64,000 bases of DNA from Nitrospinaceae bacterium (GTDB lineage Bacteria; Nitrospinota; Nitrospinia; Nitrospinales; Nitrospinaceae): the NCBI GenBank assembly GCA_024644405.1, contig JAHELC010000038.1, positions 1 to 64,000 on the forward strand. The letters are read 5' to 3'. Position numbers and translations under genes: made by a program. Below, piece after piece: positions 37,375 to 45,757 of the stretch (position 1 is its first letter; every line of letters starts with the position of its first letter). The notes beneath the pieces were generated by a model that worked only from the letters and a program-made list of their open reading frames with translations, was not told the origin of the DNA and did no database searches.

Positions 37375-38286
37375 ATGACCGCACGCAAATCTGAAATTCA
37401 CATGCACTCGATCTTTTCCGATGGTGAGTTCGCACCGGCGGAGCTGATTGGTATCGGTAAAAAAAACGGCGTCGGCATCATGGCGCTGACCGATCACGAC
37501 ACCTTTTCGGGCCTGCCGGAGTTCATAGACGCCGCGCAGGATTCCGGCATCTTCGCCTTTCCCGGTATCGAGATCACCGTACAGTACCGCGATTTCAACC
37601 TGCACTTGTTGTCCTACTTCAAATCACTGGAATCCATTCTGCCCGACTTGTGGAACCGCGTGGAAAAAATGAAAGAAGCGCGCGAAGAACGCATGCATCA
37701 ACTGATCGAGAGAATTAATGAAGTGATTCCCGAACGTTTTCGCGGAACGGTTACGTTCGACAATGTCAAGAAAGCGTCGGAAGGAGTGCTGGCGCGTCCG
37801 CACCTGGCGCGGGAGATGGTCCGGTTGGGAATCGTCAAATCCACCAACGAGGCGTTCGATAAATATCTGGTCAAGTACAATATCGAAAAGGAAAACCTCC
37901 TGATCGAAGAGGCTCTGAGAATGGTGCGCGCCAGCAATGGGGTGCCTGTGCTGGCGCATCCCGGCGAGCGGACCTACTCGCTGTACAACCCGGATAAGGG
38001 CAGAAAAAAGGAAGCCGTGCCGGGGATGGTGGAGGAATTAAAGGCCCAGGGTTTGCTCGGTCTGGAATGCATCTACCCTCACCACGAAAAAACCGGCAAG
38101 GTGCAATACTTCCTCGACCTCGCCGCTGAGTACGACATGATCGCCACCGGCAGCCGCGATTTCCACGGCTTCACCACCTACCAGACACCGGACATGCTGG
38201 GCACCACGAAAATGGACGACGCTTTCCTCCCACGCTTTCAGAAAGTCTGGGCCTCTTCCCCAGAGGGGAAACTGGCTGACGGTTGA
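37375..38286 (+). CDS. PHP-domain metal-dependent phosphoesterase
   Basis: 303 residues from ATG at 37375 (GTGAGGA before it); the frame runs back to 37291, but the added 28 residues are not conserved-looking. PHP motifs: HMHSIFSDG near 8, LTDHDTFSG near 38, PGIEIT near 62, LAHPGERT near 190, GSRDFHG near 260. It resembles YciV/TrpH-type proteins, some of which are 5'-3' exoribonucleases or nucleoside phosphate hydrolases. Cytoplasmic. A single gene with no clear terminator. Confidence 0.88.
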   Translation: MTARKSEIHMHSIFSDGEFAPAELIGIGKKNGVGIMALTDHDTFSGLPEFIDAAQDSGIFAFPGIEITVQYRDFNLHLLSYFKSLESILPDLWNRVEKMKEAREERMHQLIERINEVIPERFRGTVTFDNVKKASEGVLARPHLAREMVRLGIVKSTNEAFDKYLVKYNIEKENLLIEEALRMVRASNGVPVLAHPGERTYSLYNPDKGRKKEAVPGMVEELKAQGLLGLECIYPHHEKTGKVQYFLDLAAEYDMIATGSRDFHGFTTYQTPDMLGTTKMDDAFLPRFQKVWASSPEGKLADG

Positions 38287-38456
38287 TGCCTGACGATGGT
38301 CCCCGTGCGCAATTCAAAGTTTTTAAATTATCTGCGGCGATTCGCCGCCTCCCAAAAAATTTGACAGGATTACAGGATAAAATCGGAAAAACCCGGAGCA
38401 GGGAATACGGCTAATAATTCTGGGTCCAGCGTTACGCTGGCCCCTCCGGGCAGGAG

Positions 38457-39500
38457 TTAAAATAAGGAACTTTGCGAATCCCGGCTGGGCTGGGTTATGC
38501 CGAAATGCGCGAACGCCGCGGCGGTGGCGACGCGTCCGCGCGGGGTGCGGTGGAGGAATCCCCGTTGCAGGAGAAACGGTTCGTACACGTCCTCGATGGT
38601 TTCGCGTTCTTCGTGGATGGAGGCGGCGAGGCTGTCCACACCCACCGGACCGCCCTTGAACTGGTTGATCAGCGTCAGAAGCAGTTTGTGATCCATCTTG
38701 TCCAGCCCGGCGTGGTCGACTTCCATCAACGCCAGCGCCTTGTCGGCGATCTCCGGGTCGATGATGCCGTCACCCTTCACCTGGGCGTAATCGCGCACGC
38801 GTCGCAGTAGACGGTTGGCGATTCGCGGGGTGCCGCGCGAGCGCCGGGAAATCTCCTGGCACCCCGGTTCGGTCATGGCGACCTCCAGGATTTTGGCTGA
38901 CCGGTGCAGAATGGTGCTCAGCTCTTCCGCCGAGTAAAAATCGAGACGGTGCACTACGCCGAAGCGGTCGCGTAACGGGGAGGTCAAAGACCCCGCCCGC
39001 GTGGTTGCGCCGACCAGCGTGAACGGCGGCAGATCGAGTTTGATCGAACGCGCACTCGGACCCTGTCCGATCATGATGTCGAGCTGGTAATCTTCCATCG
39101 CGGGATAAAGAATCTCTTCGATTTGTTTCGGCAGGCGGTGGATTTCGTCAATGAACAAAATGTCGCCCGCCTGCAGATTGGTCAGCAGGGCCGCCAGGTC
39201 GCCCGATTTTTCGATCACCGGGCCCGATGTGGTTTTCAAATTCGATCCCATCTCCGACGCGATAATGTGCGCCAGCGTGGTTTTGCCGAGTCCGGGCGGC
39301 CCGTAGAACAACACGTGGTCGAGGGGTTCCTGCCGCATCTTCGCGGCGGAAAGTGTGATCTCCAGGTTCTGTTTGATCTGTTCCTGGCCGGTGTACTCGA
39401 CGAACGTAGTGGGCCGCAGGGTAGACTCGAACTGTGTTTCCTGCGGAGACACGCCATAGTCCAGGTCGCGTTCGGGTGGGATGTCGCGTTCTATCGCCAT
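38457..39500 (-). CDS. ruvB: Holliday junction branch migration ATPase RuvB
   Basis: AAA+ motor of the RuvABC resolvasome, 347 residues. N-terminal [24 protein letters not shown], Walker [12 protein letters not shown], Walker [10 protein letters not shown], sensor [18 protein letters not shown], arginine finger in the expected region, and a C-terminal winged helix with [14 protein letters not shown]. Full length. The last gene of yebC-ruvC-ruvA-ruvB, ten bases after ruvA. Confidence 0.98.
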   Translation of the reverse strand: MAIERDIPPERDLDYGVSPQETQFESTLRPTTFVEYTGQEQIKQNLEITLSAAKMRQEPLDHVLFYGPPGLGKTTLAHIIASEMGSNLKTTSGPVIEKSGDLAALLTNLQAGDILFIDEIHRLPKQIEEILYPAMEDYQLDIMIGQGPSARSIKLDLPPFTLVGATTRAGSLTSPLRDRFGVVHRLDFYSAEELSTILHRSAKILEVAMTEPGCQEISRRSRGTPRIANRLLRRVRDYAQVKGDGIIDPEIADKALALMEVDHAGLDKMDHKLLLTLINQFKGGPVGVDSLAASIHEERETIEDVYEPFLLQRGFLHRTPRGRVATAAAFAHFGITQPSRDSQSSLF

Positions 39501-39510
39501 GCTGTTTCCT

Positions 39511-40104
39511 TCAAGACAGACAGTTCAAACTGTCGCGAATCAATTCTTCCAGCGAGGGCTTGGCTTCGTCCCGCCAGACTTTTTTGAGCGCCTGCTCGGC
39601 CGCCGCTTTTTTGTATCCGAGATTGACCAGCGCCGACACCGCGTCGTCCTTGAGACCGCTGCCCGGCATCGTGTTGGCGGCGGCTTCCGGTTGCAAATTC
39701 AATTCCGATAACTTGTCTTTCAGTTCCAGCGCCAGCCGCTCGGCGGTTTTGCGTCCCACGCCCGGAATGGTACTGAGGGTGGAGATGTCGTGATTGAATA
39801 CCGCCTGCGTGAGGTCCTGCGCCGTCATGCCGGAGAGAATCGCCAGCGCGATTTTCGGGCCGACTTTGCTGATGCGGGTGAGCAGTTCGAACATCTGCTT
39901 GTCCGCTTCGTTGACAAACCCGAACAGCTTGAGTGAATCTTCACGGATGCGGGTATGAATGTAAAGCGAAACTTCCGCGCCGCTTTCCGGCAGGTTGTAA
40001 TAAGCCGTCAGCGGTATGAACACCTCGTAACCCACGCCCTGCACGTCGACCACGAGCGAGACCGGGGACTTCTCAATCAACTGGCCTTTGAGATGGGCAA
40101 TCAT
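39511..40104 (-). CDS. ruvA: Holliday junction DNA-binding protein RuvA
   Basis: 197 residues with the three RuvA domains: OB fold ([28 protein letters not shown]), helix-hairpin-helix pairs ([15 protein letters not shown] and [20 protein letters not shown]), and domain III ([21 protein letters not shown]). It binds four-way junctions and guides RuvB. Four bases separate it from ruvC. Length is normal. Confidence 0.98.
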   Translation of the reverse strand: MIAHLKGQLIEKSPVSLVVDVQGVGYEVFIPLTAYYNLPESGAEVSLYIHTRIREDSLKLFGFVNEADKQMFELLTRISKVGPKIALAILSGMTAQDLTQAVFNHDISTLSTIPGVGRKTAERLALELKDKLSELNLQPEAAANTMPGSGLKDDAVSALVNLGYKKAAAEQALKKVWRDEAKPSLEELIRDSLNCLS

Positions 40105-40108
40105 ATCT

Positions 40109-40606
40109 TTACGCGCCCGCTTTCAGCCGCGCCTTGGCCTGGTACGAATGCAGGTGGCAGATGGCGACCGCCAGCGCGTCCGAGGCGTCGAGCGGTTCCG
40201 GTTTCTGTTGCAGTTTGAGGATCGCCGTCACCATGTCGCGCACCTGATGTTTGTCTGCGCGGCCGTAACCGACCACCGACTGCTTGACCTCCAGCGGCGT
40301 GTATTCCGCGAGGGTGATGTCCGCCTTGACGGCGGCGAGCAGGGCGACCCCGCGCGTCTGCCCCAGCTTGATGGTGGATTTGGCGTTGGCCGCGAAAAAC
40401 ACGTCCTCCACCGCCACCGCGTCGGGTTCGTATTCCGCCATCACGTCGGCCAGCCCGTCGTAGATGGTTTTCAATCTCTCTGCGAACGGGTTTTTCGGTT
40501 TGCTGGCGATGCTCCCGAAGTGGACGCTGGTCAGCCGTCCGCCGGTCTCTTCGACAATGCCGTAACCGGTGCAGAGGCTTCCGGGATCGATTCCCATGAC
40601 GCGCAT
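40109..40606 (-). CDS. ruvC: Holliday junction resolvase RuvC
   Basis: 165 residues starting at the methionine in MRVMGIDPGSLCTGYG, where AGGAAA is well placed; the frame is open to 40642. Catalytic acids lie in GIDPG, AVEDVFF, and DASDALAVA (RNase H-like fold). Cuts Holliday junctions. Second gene of the yebC-ruvC-ruvA-ruvB cluster. Confidence 0.97.
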   Translation of the reverse strand: MRVMGIDPGSLCTGYGIVEETGGRLTSVHFGSIASKPKNPFAERLKTIYDGLADVMAEYEPDAVAVEDVFFAANAKSTIKLGQTRGVALLAAVKADITLAEYTPLEVKQSVVGYGRADKHQVRDMVTAILKLQQKPEPLDASDALAVAICHLHSYQAKARLKAGA

Positions 40607-40707
40607 ACGCTTTTTCCTGTTGTTGGAGTGGCGGTTCGCCACTGGTGATTTAAAACCTGGGTTGGTGACAATGAATCATTGATCGCGCCCTGATGCTCCA
40701 GGGAAAT

Positions 40708-40732
40708 CAGCTCCGGGCCTTGCCCGGTTAAG
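40708..40732. repeat. Family B hairpin at the yebC stop codon
   Basis: CAGCTCCGGGCCTTGCCCGG followed by TTAAG. On the yebC strand it reads TAA-CCGGGC-AAG-GCCCGG, with the stop codon at the edge. Same layout as at recG. Confidence 0.6.
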
Positions 40733-41483
40733 AATCGGCCTCGATAGCGGCCAGGACTTCGTCGGAGATATCGAAATTGGAATAGACTTTCTGCACGTCG
40801 TCGTGATCGTCCAGCAGGTCCATCAGCCGCAGCAGGGCCTTGCCGTTTTTCTCGTCCACCGGCACGGTGTTGCTCGGAATGGCGGTCAACTCGGCGACCT
40901 CCATTTTAATGGATTTGTCCTCCAGCGTTTTGTGGACCGTGTCGAAGTTTTCCATGGCGGTGACGATTTCGTATTTGCCGTCGACCTCCTGCAGGTCGTC
41001 CGCCCCGGCCTCCAGCACCAGTTCCATGAGTTCGTCCTCGTCCTTCGTATCGGCGGGCACCACGATGTATCCCTTCTTCTCGAACATGTAAGCGACACAG
41101 CCGGATTCCCCCATGTTGCCGCCGTTTTTGCCGAGGATGGCGCGGACTTCGCCGACCGTGCGGTTCTTGTTGTCGGTCAGCGCTTCAATGAGGATGGCCG
41201 CCCCGCCGGGCCCGTAGCCTTCGTAGGTGATCTCTTCGTAATTGACGCCTTCCAGGTCGCCGGTGCCCTTTTTGATGGCGCGCTGGATGTTGTCCTGCGG
41301 CATGTTCTGGGCCTTGGCGCCGGCCACGGCCGTGCGCAGGCGCGGGTTGGCGTCCACGTCGCCCCCACCCATGCGGGCGGCGACAGTGATCTCTTTAATG
41401 AGTTTGGTGAAGATCTTGCCGCGCTTGGCGTCGGCGGCGCCCTTCTTGTGCTTGATGGTGGACCACTTGGAATGACCGGACAT
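40728..41483 (-). CDS. yebC: YebC/PmpR-family protein
   Basis: 251 residues from ATG at 41483 ([27 protein letters not shown]), the standard YebC start; the frame extends 29 codons more without support. Three-domain YebC form with [24 protein letters not shown] and RKxxxNxxGxGxxG-like [19 protein letters not shown]. Family members are either DNA-binding regulators or factors that ease ribosome stalling at polyproline. It leads the ruvC-ruvA-ruvB cluster with a gap of about 120 bases to ruvC, as in many bacteria. Confidence 0.95.
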   Translation of the reverse strand: MSGHSKWSTIKHKKGAADAKRGKIFTKLIKEITVAARMGGGDVDANPRLRTAVAGAKAQNMPQDNIQRAIKKGTGDLEGVNYEEITYEGYGPGGAAILIEALTDNKNRTVGEVRAILGKNGGNMGESGCVAYMFEKKGYIVVPADTKDEDELMELVLEAGADDLQEVDGKYEIVTAMENFDTVHKTLEDKSIKMEVAELTAIPSNTVPVDEKNGKALLRLMDLLDDHDDVQKVYSNFDISDEVLAAIEADS

Positions 41484-41669
41484 GGGGCGAAGTACCTCAA
41501 AAATGACTAATACCGCAGCTAATTTAGCACAGTTTCCCCACCCCGGCAACCAGCGTGACGCTGGAACCAAACCTTTGAAAATAGAGCTGTCATCCGTGTT
41601 TATCTGTAGTTGATTATTCTGTCAACACCGGGTTTCATCAGGATGAAGAGGGCCGTGATTGATCTGTTC

Positions 41670-42212
41670 CTAAAATATTAGAATATAAACTCCGCCGCCA
41701 ATTATAAAAGTTGTTGCCAAAAGAGCTGATGTGAATTGAATCCATTGTTTTCTGTGCTTAAACCATGCTGCCCAACCAAATACAACCAATGTAAGCCAGG
41801 CCACCCAGAGAATAATCAAAAACCCATTGACTGCGATGGCGACATCCCGGAAAAGAGCATCCCAATACAGCTTGGGATTACTATCAACGATAAAATCCTG
41901 TTCTCCCCCATCCTTAATTTCAATTAATTTATTGTACTTGTACGCATAATCATGGATAAGGCCGGGAATTAAAAGAAGACCTACCGGGGAGAGAATCCAC
42001 CAGAAGGGGCGCGGGATGGAGGCCCCATCAAATTCAAAGTTTGCGGGAATCCTGATCTTTGGCCCACCGTTGGGGAGTTGAAAGTTCCAGTCCCTGACCA
42101 CCCGAAATCTCCGCGTTGAAAAGATCCAAATAAAAAGTCTGATCCAATAACTTCTGGCTTTGGTAATGATGGGTATCGGTTGCAAGATGGGCATATCTGA
42201 TGGAGCAGTCAT
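41670..42212 (-). CDS. DUF1353-type membrane protein
   Basis: 180 residues. A DUF1353 core (FEFDGASIPRPFWWILSPVG, IPGLIHDYAYKYN, YWDALFRDVAI) is followed by two membrane segments (FLIILWVAWLTLVVFGWAAW and ALLATTFIIGGGVYILIF). DUF1353 is common in phages and prophages, with function unknown. Composition is AT-richer than ruvABC. No promoter or partner is clear. Confidence 0.75.
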   Translation of the reverse strand: MTAPSDMPILQPIPIITKARSYWIRLFIWIFSTRRFRVVRDWNFQLPNGGPKIRIPANFEFDGASIPRPFWWILSPVGLLLIPGLIHDYAYKYNKLIEIKDGGEQDFIVDSNPKLYWDALFRDVAIAVNGFLIILWVAWLTLVVFGWAAWFKHRKQWIQFTSALLATTFIIGGGVYILIF

Positions 42213-42470
42213 TTTGCCTGTTCTCCCTTACTGATGCGTGACTCTGCTGGATACCCTAACTTTATTTCAGCTTGCCGATATTGTCAATCAGCCCGATTGC
42301 AGAGTGACAAACCGGTGTTTGCAAACGGTTGTTAATGGGATTAGCATGGCCGGGTGGAAAATTTAAATGAAACTCAAGGCAGGAAGGCGCAGGCGGGAAG
42401 GGACCGGATTTTAAAAATTATGGGCCTTCCTCATCAATTTCAGGAACGTCATTACTCCCGGGACTGAAAC

Positions 42471-43124
42471 ATGTGCGGAAGATACACGCTGACCCAACCG
42501 TTGAAATCGGTCATGGCGCATTTCGAGGCGCAATCGTTTAAAGGCGAGTACCTGGAGCGCTACAATATCGCCCCCACCCAATCCATGCCGGTGGTGGTTG
42601 CGCCCGAGGGCCACCGGGAATTGGAAGTCATGCGCTGGGGATTGATCCCCTCCTGGGCCAAGGACCTCAAAACCCAATCCCCGCTGATCAACGCCCGCGC
42701 GGAAACCGTTCAGGAGAAACCGAGCTTCCGCAGTTCCTTCAAATCCCGAAGGTGCCTGGTGCCCACCGACGGTTTCTACGAATGGGTTAAAAGAGACGGC
42801 GGCAAAGTTCCTTACCGGATATTTCTGGCAGGCGACGGGTTGTTTGCGTTCGCCGGGATCTGGTCGGAGTGGGGAACGGGGGAGGACAGCCTGCGGTCCT
42901 TTTCAATCATTACCACCGAGGCCAACTCCAAATTGAAACCCCTGCATCACCGGATGCCAGTGATTCTGGATCCGACAAATTACGATCACTGGCTGGATGC
43001 TTCTCACAGCAACCCGGCATCGCTTTTAAATCCGTATCCCTCGGAAGCGATGGCGTATCACGAGGTTTCACTCAGGGTCAACTCGCCCAAAAACGATGAC
43101 CCGGAATGCCTGGCCCCTGTTTGA
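42471..43124 (+). CDS. yedK: SRAP-type protein YedK (abasic-site DNA-protein crosslink)
   Basis: 217 residues. Cys2 (MCGRYT) is the nucleophile that traps abasic sites in single-stranded DNA. Other conserved parts: RYNIAPTQSMPVV, RWGLIPSWAKD, INARAETVQEKPSF, RRCLVPTDGFYEW, and HHRMPVIL with the active histidine. Cytoplasmic DNA damage tolerance. The start is fixed by the required Cys2. A direct repeat flanks it (42264 and 43206). Confidence 0.92.
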   Translation: MCGRYTLTQPLKSVMAHFEAQSFKGEYLERYNIAPTQSMPVVVAPEGHRELEVMRWGLIPSWAKDLKTQSPLINARAETVQEKPSFRSSFKSRRCLVPTDGFYEWVKRDGGKVPYRIFLAGDGLFAFAGIWSEWGTGEDSLRSFSIITTEANSKLKPLHHRMPVILDPTNYDHWLDASHSNPASLLNPYPSEAMAYHEVSLRVNSPKNDDPECLAPV

Positions 43125-43312
43125 TAAGGTCTATACTCCCTCTGCATACCCCAGCGGCTACTGGAGGCAACCGTCACCGGTTTTCAACAGGTTACAGTTT
43201 CGCATTAATTCAGCTTGCCGAAAATATCAATAATTTGGTATGGTTAGCTGGCTGGAGAATGATAGTGAGGTGAGTTTACCTCCTATATAAACTATTGGCA
43301 CTTGGAGGCATC

Positions 43313-43753
43313 ATGTTGGGGGATAAGATTCAAACAGACCCGAAGATCGGGGATGTCAGTCATAAAGACCCTACCATCGTCCAGCGGTCGTTGGTTGTCG
43401 CTGTCGCTTTAACTTTGATACTAGGATTTATTATTCTTCTGTCGGGCGGAATTTCCCAGGCCCAGGAAGAAAACCTCATCGCGGACGAACCGTTTCAGGT
43501 CACGGAGCCTGAGTTTATGGGAGTCTCGGAGCCTGAGTTTATGGGAGTTACCCCACCGGAATTTATAGGGGTATCGGAACCGGGCAACCTCGGGATTTCG
43601 GAACCGAAATCGCTGGAATCCGGTCTCTTCCCGGAAGGGGAGTACGCTCCCGCGAAACGGGCAAATCCCGCGTATGACCGTTGCGCACAACTGAAAGGAT
43701 TCAGCGCCCGGCAGAATTGTGCGCTCGAGGCTCTGGGTACGGCACCGGAATAA
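43313..43753 (+). CDS. Anchored protein with octapeptide repeats
   Basis: 146 residues from ATG at 43313, with GGAGG before it. One membrane segment near 28-50 (VVAVALTLILGFIILLSGG), then about four units of an eight-residue repeat (TEPEFMGV, SEPEFMGV, TPPEFIGV, SEPGNLGI). The first two are near-identical in DNA (43503-43549), so recently duplicated. The C-terminal part has two cysteines (YDRCAQLKGF, RQNCALEAL) in a short helical pattern. Unknown function; probably periplasmic. Confidence 0.65.
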   Translation: MLGDKIQTDPKIGDVSHKDPTIVQRSLVVAVALTLILGFIILLSGGISQAQEENLIADEPFQVTEPEFMGVSEPEFMGVTPPEFIGVSEPGNLGISEPKSLESGLFPEGEYAPAKRANPAYDRCAQLKGFSARQNCALEALGTAPE

Positions 43754-43813
43754 ACCTCCTGACCTCTCCGTGAGGAGAAAAGCAGCGAACCGCATCTTGA
43801 ATCCTGACGGCTC

Positions 43814-44023
43814 ATGAAGACAACCATCACCGGTTTCCATCAGGATGAAGAAGAGTCTTGGGTGGCGGACCTGGCGTGCGGGCATACCCGTCACTTCCGG
43901 CACAACCCACCCTGGCAGGAGCGGGAATGGGTCACCACGCCAGCAGGGCGCGACCGGTTTCTAGGCTCCGAACTGGATTGCCAGGAGTGCGATTCACCCA
44001 TCCAAACCCCAAACTCTTCATAA
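43814..44023 (+). CDS. DUF3565-type small protein
   Basis: 69 residues. Matches DUF3565: ITGFHQDEEESWVADLACGHTRHFRHNPPW, REWV, GRDRFLGSELDCQECDSP. Cysteines and histidines (CGH...H, CQEC) suggest a zinc site. Family function unknown. Stands 60 bases after the repeat protein, same direction. Confidence 0.8.
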   Translation: MKTTITGFHQDEEESWVADLACGHTRHFRHNPPWQEREWVTTPAGRDRFLGSELDCQECDSPIQTPNSS

Positions 44024-44278
44024 ATTTTTAATTTTCAAGCTGAAACTCCTTTTCAGCCGGCGTCAGTTACATCGCGGATGTCGTCTCATCCCAGTCGCGA
44101 TGCCGGTGCCTTCCTGGAGGCTGAAAGCAACTTTTGAAAACCGCTACAGGCTCCCAAAAAATAAGTAAATCTTTTGAAAAGATTTGTAATCTTATCTTTA
44201 TTCAGCTCAAAGGTAAAAGGCGGGAAGGCGGTTTGAGGCCACAGAAAGCGGGTTTTCTGCTTTCAGAAGGAGGCCGTT

Positions 44279-44656
44279 ATGAAGAAAGTGATGTTTTCCG
44301 TCTTGGCTTTAATATCCATTTTGGGTTTGTTGGCTAACGTTGTTTTTGCGGAAGAGGTAGCGTTCCCTTCCAAACCCGCTGTTGCGATTGCAAACAATGG
44401 CAGCACGGTTGAACCGGGGACCGTTTTAACCGAAGTATCCAGCCGGGACTTTAGTTCCAGTCTTCCTTATGTTTTACAGCAAGACTATAAAGTCTGCCTG
44501 GATCAATGTACTCAGGATCACAGTTCCTGTATGAGCAAGGCTGGGGGAAATCCCACTGCTGAAAACCAATGTGATGAAATGCAGTGGCGATGTACTCGAG
44601 GTTGTGAGGACAAGTTTTACGGGTTAAATCCTATCGATTCTCTGAATCGTTATTAA
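44279..44656 (+). CDS. Secreted cysteine-rich hypothetical protein
   Basis: 125 residues with a signal peptide (MKKVMFSVLALISILGLLANVVFA). The C-terminal half has six cysteines in a mirror pattern, C-x3-C-x6-C then C-x6-C-x3-C (CLDQC, SSC; NQC, RC, GC), suggesting a helical hairpin tied by disulfides. AAGGAGG precedes the ATG. No family recognised. Several Dsb-type proteins are encoded elsewhere in the window. Confidence 0.65.
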   Translation: MKKVMFSVLALISILGLLANVVFAEEVAFPSKPAVAIANNGSTVEPGTVLTEVSSRDFSSSLPYVLQQDYKVCLDQCTQDHSSCMSKAGGNPTAENQCDEMQWRCTRGCEDKFYGLNPIDSLNRY

Positions 44657-44722
44657 CAATAAACTCTCAAGCCGTTTTCCTGTCACTGTTGTGGGGGGAG
44701 TTTTTATCAACGGCTCCTCTCA

Positions 44723-44803
44723 TCAACCGCCCATCATTTTGTAAAGAATATAGAGGACCAACACCACGCCCATCATGATTTTTTTATTCTGGTCCAGCTT
44801 CAT
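44723..44803 (-). CDS. Tiny membrane protein, 26 residues
   Basis: MKLDQNKKIM then a membrane helix (MGVVLVLYILYKMMGG). AAGGGA stands seven bases before the ATG, inside the end of the preceding tiny gene, whose stop lies 15 bases upstream. Single-helix small membrane proteins are often subunits of larger complexes. Function unknown. Confidence 0.5.
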   Translation of the reverse strand: MKLDQNKKIMMGVVLVLYILYKMMGG

Positions 44804-44818
44804 AGGCGATCCCTTGAA

Positions 44819-44938
44819 TTAAAGCGGTGCGCGGGGAGCGATGGTCGGCTCTCCACTCAATCCCATAAAAAGCATGACGAACAAAGCCACCAGGAAAAAC
44901 AGGGATGCCACCAGAATTACAATCGAAGATTTTTTCAT
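44819..44938 (-). CDS. Tiny membrane protein, 39 residues
   Basis: MKKSSIVILVASLFFLVALF and on to VMLFMGLSG form one or two membrane segments, then a short proline-rich tail (EPTIAPRAPL). GGGGGAAGG is placed before the ATG. First of a pair with the gene at 44723. No match recognised. Confidence 0.5.
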   Translation of the reverse strand: MKKSSIVILVASLFFLVALFVMLFMGLSGEPTIAPRAPL

Positions 44939-45102
44939 TCCTTCCCCCGATTTAGGATAGGCCTATTATAGGCTTCGCCAGACGAAGTGTCGATGGCGTT
45001 CGATCTTTATCCAATCCTTTGATTTCATCACCTCAATTTTCGGCCTGTATGTCAAACTTCAGGGTATGCAGTATGGAGGAAATCCGATTGCGTGTAAAAA
45101 CC

Positions 45103-45117
45103 TACCTAATTTAGGTG
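45103..45117. promoter_or_regulatory. Palindromic regulator site upstream of 45212
   Basis: TACCTAATTTAGGTG, a near-perfect ACCTA-ATT-TAGGT palindrome related to the one at 8942. Its centre is about 41 bases before the start predicted from the TATAAT at 45139, the usual position for a class II activator. Confidence 0.55.
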
Positions 45118-45138
45118 TGTCTCTTCTGATTTTTTCGG

Positions 45139-45164
45139 TATAATAAATATTAGCAAGATATAAT
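45139..45164 (+). promoter_or_regulatory. -10 elements before the gene at 45212
   Basis: Two perfect TATAAT boxes at 45139-45144 and 45159-45164. No -35 match stands in front of the first one; the palindrome takes its place, so the promoter may need an activator. Confidence 0.5.
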
Positions 45165-45211
45165 ATAAGCATACCGAATTAGAGGCTCATTTTCCGGGAA
45201 AGTAGGTTCTA

Positions 45212-45625
45212 ATGTTTACCAAAAAACAGCAACCCAAAAAAACTCCGGTTAAGGAGGACGAGTATCTTTTCTCGGTGAAAGCCCGGGAAGGTGTTAGAGG
45301 GGGTTCTCATGAATCGTCGGTATCAAGAATGTCTCCTTTCCTGGGTGCACTGTTATTTTTTTCCGGCGGTTTTGTTTTATTGTTTTCAGGGGTCTACGCC
45401 CTTACCGTCTGGTGGCGGATCATACCTCAATTTGAATTTTGGGGATTTATCGTTTCGGTCGTTTTATTTCCGATCACCATCCCCCTCTCCCCGGTTTATC
45501 TGGGTGTTGAAGGGGATTGGGGACCCGCCGCCGTCATTCTCTCCGGATGGGTCCTGGGATATCTATTAATGGTGACCGGCAACAGGTTTTATAAGCTTTT
45601 CGGAGGTGCCCCACCTCGTCGTTAA
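45212..45625 (+). CDS. Membrane hypothetical protein
   Basis: 137 residues. A basic N-terminus (MFTKKQQPKKTPVKED) and three or four hydrophobic segments: FLGALLFFSGGFVLLFSGVY, FWGFIVSVVLFPITIPLSPVYL, AAVILSGWVLGYLLMVTG. No known family. It has a palindromic regulator site and AT-rich promoter region upstream, so its expression is probably controlled. Confidence 0.65.
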   Translation: MFTKKQQPKKTPVKEDEYLFSVKAREGVRGGSHESSVSRMSPFLGALLFFSGGFVLLFSGVYALTVWWRIIPQFEFWGFIVSVVLFPITIPLSPVYLGVEGDWGPAAVILSGWVLGYLLMVTGNRFYKLFGGAPPRR

Positions 45626-45757
45626 CTTCCCCGGATTATTCCTTTTCCCCTCTACCAGAACCTTACAACACCTCCTTACCCGTGTTTTTCAAAAGTTGTT
45701 GAAATTATATGACCCTTTCTTGCAAGTGTCCCCCAACCTGTTTAACATGGCGGGATT

